Positions 59,043-64,000 of a stretch of DNA of 64,000 nt are shown here, piece after piece. Position 1 is the stretch's first letter; each line of letters begins with the position of its first letter. Under the pieces are notes generated by a model that was not told the origin of the DNA, searched no databases, and saw nothing but the letters and a program-made list of their open reading frames with translations. Both the position numbers and the translations under genes were made by a program. The stretch comes from Chryseobacterium culicis (GTDB lineage: Bacteria; Bacteroidota; Bacteroidia; Flavobacteriales; Weeksellaceae): the NCBI RefSeq assembly GCF_002979755.1, contig NZ_PCPP01000001.1:1582665-1646664 (forward strand), in the 5' to 3' direction.

Positions 59043-61475
59043 TTAGAATATCGCAGGATATTTCTGAGGATTTGTTTCATTAAACATAGCGTAGATTTTC
59101 TCTACCATATCGTCTGTAGACGGCTTGCTGAAATAATCACCATCACTTGCATAGGCAGGTCTGTGATCATTGGCAGAGATCGTCAACGGATCTGAATCCA
59201 GGTATCTGAATGCTTTTTGTTTTTCAAGGATCTGCTGTAAGATAAATCCTGTAGTTCCTCCTTCCACATCTTCGTCAATCACTACTAATCTGTTGGTTTT
59301 CTTAACACTTTCAGCAATTTCGTGAGATAAATCGAAAGGAATTAATGACTGGATATCAATTACTTCTGCAGAAATTCCTAATTTTTCCAATTCGTTAGCT
59401 GCTTCAGTTACAATTCTCCATGTAGAACCGTACGTTACCAACGTAACGTCTTTTCCTTCTTTAGTTACTTCAATTTTCCCTACAGGCACAGTGAAATCAC
59501 CTAAGTTATCAGGCTGTTTTTCTTTTAACCTGTATCCGTTCAGACATTCTACTATAATTGCAGGTTCGTCCGTCTGAAGCATTGTATTGTAGAATCCGGC
59601 AGCTTTAGTAAGGTTTCTAGGTACAAGAACTAAAATACCTTTTGAAAGGTTAAGAATACCCGCCATTGGAGAACCTGAATGCCAGATTCCTTCCAGTCTG
59701 TGACCTCTTGTTCTGATGATCAATGGAGCTTTCTGACCTCCTTTTGTTCTGTAATGTACGGTAGCAAGATCATCACTCATTCCCTGCAGACAGTAAAGAA
59801 CATAGTCTAAGTACTGGATTTCTGCGATAGGTCTCAATCCTCTCATCGCCATACCAATCCCCTGTCCAAGAATCGTTGCTTCACGGATTCCTGTATCAGC
59901 GATACGTAAAGCACCGTATTTCTCCTGCATTCCTTCCAATCCCTGGTTTACGTCACCGATATTTCCGGTATCTTCTCCAAAAATTAAAGTTTCAGGATAT
60001 TTTTCAAATATTTTATCAAAGTTGTTTCTGATTACGACTCTACCGTCTACATCTTCAGAACTGTCAGAATATACAGGCTTAATTTCCTGAATATTTTCTG
60101 CTTTCCACTCAGACTGAGAGTATAAGTGAGAAGAATAGTTGTCCTTTTCAACAGCAGCTACTTCATTGTATTTCTGCATCAGTTGATTTCTTTCTGCAGA
60201 GTCTGTCCCTCTTGTTGCCAGTAATGCTTTTCTTACCAAATGGAAGATATCTTTCTTAGCTTTTGAAACCAACTTATTGAAGTTAGCAATATATGTTTCC
60301 ACTTCAGCATTCTGACCTTTAAGGTTTTCTACTAAAGGTAAGATAGACTGGATAAGTTCAGAAATCGCCTTCTGATAGTTTTCCCAAGCTGCCTTCTGTC
60401 CTGTTTTTGCTGCTTTCTTCGCTTCATCATCAATAGCCTCTAATTCTTCAGCTGTAGCAATCACCTCTTCTTTTCCATCAATATCGATAGAATAGTTCAG
60501 AATCCATTCTTTGAATTTTGCCAGACCGTCATATTCAGCTTCCCAAGCCAGACGCTCTTCGTTTTTATATCTTTCGTGAGATCCGGATGTAGAGTGTCCC
60601 TGAGGCTGCGTAACATCAATCACATGCACTACTACCGGTACACTTTCTGTTCTTGCGAAATGTTCTGCCTTAGCATAAGCATCTAATAATGCAGGATAAT
60701 CCCATGCTTTCACCTGGATAATCTCACATCCCTGATTTTCGCCTTCTTTTCTTTGGAAACCACTTAGCATTTCACTGATATCAGCTTTTGCTCTCTGGTT
60801 TTTAGTAGGCACCGAAATTCCGTATCCGTCATCCCAGATTGAAACAATCATAGGAACCTGAAGAGCACATGCCGCGTTCAGCGTTTCCCAGAAGTGTCCT
60901 TCTGCTGTAGAGGCATCCCCAATAGTTCCGAAAGCAATTTCGTTACCTTCTCTTGAGAATTTTTCAGAACCTTCAAATTTTACGCTCTTATAAATTGTAG
61001 AAGCCTGAGCCAATCCCAATAATCTTGGCATTTGTCCGGCTGTAGGAGAAATATCGGAAGAAATATTTTTCTGAGCTGTTAAATCTTTCCAGCTACCATC
61101 TTCATTTAAACTTCTTGTTGCAAAATGCCCGTTCATCTGTCTTCCAGCTGAAGCAGGTTCTCTTTCCACGCTTGTATCTGCATACATCTGTGCAAAGAAA
61201 CTTTCTACTGTTAAGGCATCTATTGCCAATGCAAAAGTCTGATCCCTGTAATATCCTGAACGGAAGTCTCCATTTCTGAAAACTTTCGCCATTGCAAGCT
61301 GAGGAAGTTCTTTTCCATCCCCAAAAATTCCAAATTTAGCTTTTCCCGTAAGAACTTCTCTCCTTCCGAGATAAGACATTTCACGAGAGATCCTTCCTAA
61401 CCTGTAGTCTTCAAGTATTTGATTTTTAAAATCTTGAAAGGATATTTGCTGTGTTTCAATATAGGTTGTTTGCAT
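59043..61475 (-). CDS. Fused E1 alpha/beta subunit of a 2-oxoacid (branched-chain type) dehydrogenase
   Basis: I prefer the ATG at 61475 (MQTTYIETQQISFQDF) to one at 61505, which adds ten residues. The 810-residue protein joins an E1 alpha half and an E1 beta half. The alpha half (about 1-400) holds the ThDP site with IGDASTAEGHFWETLN and GYGISVPT. The beta half (about 485-810) has FGEDTGNIGDVNQGL, RIADTGIREATILGQGIGMA and RHRLEG-like GHRLEGIWHSGSPM. The fusion is common in Bacteroidetes. It decarboxylates a branched-chain or related 2-oxo acid and acylates lipoate on E2. No E2 gene is adjacent; the E3 at 31521-32909 probably serves it. Confidence 0.93.
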   Translation of the reverse strand: MQTTYIETQQISFQDFKNQILEDYRLGRISREMSYLGRREVLTGKAKFGIFGDGKELPQLAMAKVFRNGDFRSGYYRDQTFALAIDALTVESFFAQMYADTSVEREPASAGRQMNGHFATRSLNEDGSWKDLTAQKNISSDISPTAGQMPRLLGLAQASTIYKSVKFEGSEKFSREGNEIAFGTIGDASTAEGHFWETLNAACALQVPMIVSIWDDGYGISVPTKNQRAKADISEMLSGFQRKEGENQGCEIIQVKAWDYPALLDAYAKAEHFARTESVPVVVHVIDVTQPQGHSTSGSHERYKNEERLAWEAEYDGLAKFKEWILNYSIDIDGKEEVIATAEELEAIDDEAKKAAKTGQKAAWENYQKAISELIQSILPLVENLKGQNAEVETYIANFNKLVSKAKKDIFHLVRKALLATRGTDSAERNQLMQKYNEVAAVEKDNYSSHLYSQSEWKAENIQEIKPVYSDSSEDVDGRVVIRNNFDKIFEKYPETLIFGEDTGNIGDVNQGLEGMQEKYGALRIADTGIREATILGQGIGMAMRGLRPIAEIQYLDYVLYCLQGMSDDLATVHYRTKGGQKAPLIIRTRGHRLEGIWHSGSPMAGILNLSKGILVLVPRNLTKAAGFYNTMLQTDEPAIIVECLNGYRLKEKQPDNLGDFTVPVGKIEVTKEGKDVTLVTYGSTWRIVTEAANELEKLGISAEVIDIQSLIPFDLSHEIAESVKKTNRLVVIDEDVEGGTTGFILQQILEKQKAFRYLDSDPLTISANDHRPAYASDGDYFSKPSTDDMVEKIYAMFNETNPQKYPAIF

Positions 61476-61610
61476 AGCTAAGTAAAAAAGTTTTTTAATC
61501 TTCAAGTATTTTGCTAATATACACTTTTTAAATTAATTTTAATTTTTAATAATCTTTTTTAAAAATTTGATAATAAAAAAAATTGTGCTTTATTTTGAAA
61601 AAAATTGTAA

Positions 61611-61907
61611 ATGATGGAAAAAAAGTCACCTCACATTTTGAATGCTTCCAGCAATCTTTTAGGGTTTTCATTGATTATTATTACCTCATTGAAAATCTCT
61701 AAGATCAGTCAGAGTACGTATTTGGATGAATTTGCAGGATTTGCCTGTATTCTTTTTGCCTGCAGCTGCTTCTTTTCTTTTCTGGCGATCAGAACAAGAA
61801 ATACAAAGCGGGAATACACGTTTGAGAATATTGCGGATTATTTATTTTTAATCGCTTTATTTTGTATAGTTCTAGCTGTTATTATTGTAACCCTAAAAAT
61901 TATTTAA
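61611..61907 (+). CDS. Small membrane protein of unknown function
   Basis: The 98-residue product has three hydrophobic segments (LLGFSLIIITSLKI, FACILFACSCFFSFLAI, and the C-terminal YLFLIALFCIVLAVIIVTLKII). The central loop is basic and hydrophilic (RTRNTKREYTFEN). No family is recognised. Its stop is one base from the end of the convergent polyprenyl synthase gene. Two consecutive ATGs begin the frame. Confidence 0.75.
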   Translation: MMEKKSPHILNASSNLLGFSLIIITSLKISKISQSTYLDEFAGFACILFACSCFFSFLAIRTRNTKREYTFENIADYLFLIALFCIVLAVIIVTLKII

Positions 61908-61908
61908 T

Positions 61909-62886
61909 TTAAAATTTTCGCTCAATTACATAATCCAGCATAATATGTAACGACTTTCTTGCTTCAGAATCCGGAAATTCATTCAGAATGTTTTTCGCTT
62001 TCTGCTGGAAATCTTTCATGACCGTAATGGCATATTCCAATCCACCGGAGCTTTTCACAAATTCTATAAGCTCTTTTACACGTTTGGGATTGTTATTATA
62101 ACGTTTTATGGTATCGAAATAGTACTTTCTATCCTTTTCGCTGGCTGCCTTCAGAGTATGAATTAAAGGAAGAGTCATTTTCTGTTCTTTAATATCAATT
62201 CCTACCGGCTTACCAATCACGTTTGAACTTAAATAATCAAAAAGATCATCTTTGATCTGAAATGCCATCCCGGTAAAGGTTCCAAAATCCATCATTTTTT
62301 TGGCAAGAGCCTCATCTGCATTGTTGGAAAGAACACCTATTTCACAGCATGCTGCAATCAGAGTCGCTGTTTTCTGACGGATAATTTCATAATACACCTC
62401 TTCAGTGATATCCAGTTTTCTGGCTTTTTCCAGCTGAAGAAGTTCCCCTTCGGACATTTCACGGATCGTTCTGGAAATTACCCCAAGCAGGTCATAATCT
62501 TTGTGATCTGTGGAGAGTAAAACTGATTTTGACAAAAGATAATCCCCTACCAAAACCGCAATTTTATTCTTCCAAAGTGCATTGATTGAAAAGAAATTAC
62601 GACGTTTAAAACTTTCATCCACCACATCATCATGTACCAAAGTAGCGGTGTGGATCAGCTCAATCATAGAAGCACCACGATAGGTTTTTTCCGTCACTTC
62701 ACCCACCAGTTTGGCACAAAGAAACACAAACATAGGACGCATCTGCTTTCCTTTGGTGGTAACAATAAAACGGGTTACTTTATCTAATAAAGCTACTTTA
62801 CTCTGCATTGATTCATAAAACTTCTGTTCAAAAAGTTTCATTTCATCATTGATCGGTCGTTTAATCTCTTCTACGGTATTTGCCAC
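61909..62886 (-). CDS. Polyprenyl diphosphate synthase
   Basis: The 325-residue trans-prenyltransferase has both Asp-rich motifs: Asp86-Asp-Val-Val-Asp90 in LVHDDVVDESFKRR and Asp213-Asp-Leu-Phe-Asp217 in FQIKDDLFDYLSS. GKQMRPMF (45-53), GDYLLSKS and KPVGIDIKEQKMTLPLI are also typical. The FARM region is not aromatic before the first motif, fitting a long-chain product such as the side chain of menaquinone. Product length cannot be read here. Confidence 0.94.
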   Translation of the reverse strand: MANTVEEIKRPINDEMKLFEQKFYESMQSKVALLDKVTRFIVTTKGKQMRPMFVFLCAKLVGEVTEKTYRGASMIELIHTATLVHDDVVDESFKRRNFFSINALWKNKIAVLVGDYLLSKSVLLSTDHKDYDLLGVISRTIREMSEGELLQLEKARKLDITEEVYYEIIRQKTATLIAACCEIGVLSNNADEALAKKMMDFGTFTGMAFQIKDDLFDYLSSNVIGKPVGIDIKEQKMTLPLIHTLKAASEKDRKYYFDTIKRYNNNPKRVKELIEFVKSSGGLEYAITVMKDFQQKAKNILNEFPDSEARKSLHIMLDYVIERKF

Positions 62887-62959
62887 AATCTGCGAATGCT
62901 GGGTGAATAATTATTAATTCTCACAAAGATAATTTTTTTCGCTCAATTTTAAGATAAAA

Positions 62960-63868
62960 TTAATCTTTGAGTTGATCTTTCGGAATAAAATAAAAAGAGG
63001 GTTTTGTAGTTCCTAACGGAGATCTGAACTTTTCTCCGGAGATATACATGCCCGTTTCATCTACACTTATTCCTTCAATCTGTGCAAGGGAAAGTGCCGT
63101 TCCAAGGTAATAATGTTTGGGTTTTTCTTTAAAAAATATTCCGGGCTCTGTCTCTGTAAAGATGTCTAAAAAGACTTCTGTTTTCTTGGTATATCCTATT
63201 AAATAAAGCTTTTTATCAAAATAAGAGGCATCTGTAACTACAAAACCTGTTGTATAGGCTTCTATTTTTTCTGCCTTTTGCAGTTCTGAAATTTCAGGAT
63301 CTACGATATAGTGTGAGGTTGCTTTTGAAGCCCATTCTTTGGTAAATATATGCAGCTTTCCATTCAAGTAGATCATGGCTTCTGCATCGAAGTCATTTTT
63401 TGTGTTTTTAGAGGTAAAATCAGTCTGTTCCGGATAATAAAAAAGAATTCTTGTTCCATCCAAAGCTCTTTCTGAACCGGGAATTTTCATGGTATTAGCT
63501 GTATCAATACGTCCGTAAGGAACTTTATAGATCATCAGATCTTTCCTTGTTCCTGCATTATTTCCGAAATCTCCGATATAAAAATTTTCCCCATCATTGG
63601 CCAAAGCCTCCCAGTCCGTATTGATTACATTGGTTTTCAGCGTTCTGATAATTTCGCCACTCTTTTTATCAATTTCAAAAAGTTCAGCAGCATTTCCACT
63701 GTCATTGAATGTGTACAGCTTTCCATTTAAAATATTCAGTCCTGAGGTTTCCTCAATTTTATCATCAAGATAACCTACTCTGTATTTTTTAATTTTCAGA
63801 AAATCGGTCTGCTGAGAAAATGCAGACTGGAAGACAAAAAGAGCAACAATCAGAAGAAGTTTTTTCAT
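62960..63868 (-). CDS. Secreted beta-propeller-like protein of unknown function
   Basis: The 302-residue protein has a signal peptide (1-18, FQSAFSQ). The mature part has repeated beta-propeller-like blades (ETSGLNILNGKLYTFNDSGN, NDGENFYIGDFGNNAGTRKD, NFDAEAMIYLNGKLHIFTKE-like and IEGISVDETGMYISGEKF). DFDAEAM and the GN/GD motifs suggest metal-binding or esterase-like-propeller relatives, but no catalytic assignment is justified. It is monocistronic. Confidence 0.82.
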   Translation of the reverse strand: MKKLLLIVALFVFQSAFSQQTDFLKIKKYRVGYLDDKIEETSGLNILNGKLYTFNDSGNAAELFEIDKKSGEIIRTLKTNVINTDWEALANDGENFYIGDFGNNAGTRKDLMIYKVPYGRIDTANTMKIPGSERALDGTRILFYYPEQTDFTSKNTKNDFDAEAMIYLNGKLHIFTKEWASKATSHYIVDPEISELQKAEKIEAYTTGFVVTDASYFDKKLYLIGYTKKTEVFLDIFTETEPGIFFKEKPKHYYLGTALSLAQIEGISVDETGMYISGEKFRSPLGTTKPSFYFIPKDQLKD

Positions 63869-63889
63869 AGGACAAAAATAGGATTTTTA

Positions 63890-64000
63890 TTCTGGGTGAG
63901 ATGCGGGGTGCGGGTATTGAGTTGGAGAGTTGGAGAGCTTGAGTGAGAGATGAGATTCAAGTTTCGGGATTCGGGTTTGAGGGGAGCGAGTAGATTCCTA
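63890..64000. repeat. G-rich low-complexity intergenic tract at the window end
   Basis: The strand is strongly G-rich, with GTTGGAGA repeated in tandem (63921-63936), GCGGGG/GCGGGT, and TTCGGG repeated around 63962-63978. There is no reading frame or hairpin terminator. It is probably a simple-sequence intergenic region that continues beyond the window. Confidence 0.5.

Overview
The window looks like chromosome from a flavobacterium of the Chryseobacterium/Weeksellaceae type. It is AT-rich and carries a SusC/SusD pair, a type IX secretion sorting domain, A-rich ribosome-binding regions and many promoters with the Bacteroidetes -7 element TAnnTTTG. The genus is inferred from overall protein character and repeat style; no rRNA or other marker gene is present. 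I see no tRNA, rRNA, CRISPR array, transposase or phage gene.

Layout. 1-8.3 kb: a LysR regulator (cut by the window edge) divergent from a secreted alpha/beta hydrolase and an MDR oxidoreductase, then a YcaQ-type DNA glycosylase, a secreted ADA2-like adenosine deaminase, an AraC regulator and an NmrA-like oxidoreductase. 8.4-14.7 kb: a small membrane-anchored protein and a complete RND efflux operon. 14.7-20.1 kb: a long noncoding stretch with tandem heptamers and a dispersed element, a possible Cys/Met-rich 49-residue peptide, then SusC and SusD. 20.1-22.3 kb: a lipoprotein and a serine beta-lactamase-like protein bracketed by two inverted copies of a structured ~185 bp repeat. 22.4-35 kb: acyltransferase, LytS/LytTR two-component pair, GldA-like ATPase, a flotillin with four tandem repeats, patatin, dihydrolipoyl dehydrogenase and small secreted proteins. 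35-39.4 kb: GH3 and GH29 glycosidases. 39.4-43.7 kb: a GbsR regulator and the operon it probably controls (membrane protein, DCC-type protein, SRPBCC, DUF2071, TIGR01777 epimerase). 54.2-63.9 kb: C1 peptidase, a GG-leader Cys peptide, an Old Yellow Enzyme divergent from HxlR, an AhpD-like protein, a methyltransferase, a fused E1 2-oxoacid dehydrogenase and a polyprenyl synthase.

The most unusual locus is 43.8-54.0 kb, minus strand. An ECF sigma factor is followed by a membrane-anchored protein joining an anti-sigma-like N terminus, a SusC-type TonB plug, a VWA domain and a T9SS sorting domain. Next come a SusC-like outer-membrane barrel that has no plug, and a 1505-residue alpha-2-macroglobulin with an intact Cys-x-Glu-Gln thioester motif and its own SusC-type plug between the MG and A2M domains. 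The parts of a TonB-dependent receptor are therefore dispersed over three proteins, each plug being fused to a different effector-like module. This is the best candidate here for an undescribed system.

Regulation visible in sequence includes twin operator-like sites at the two GbsR-linked promoters, a GTAAC half-site array between the OYE and HxlR genes, and bidirectional terminators between most convergent genes.
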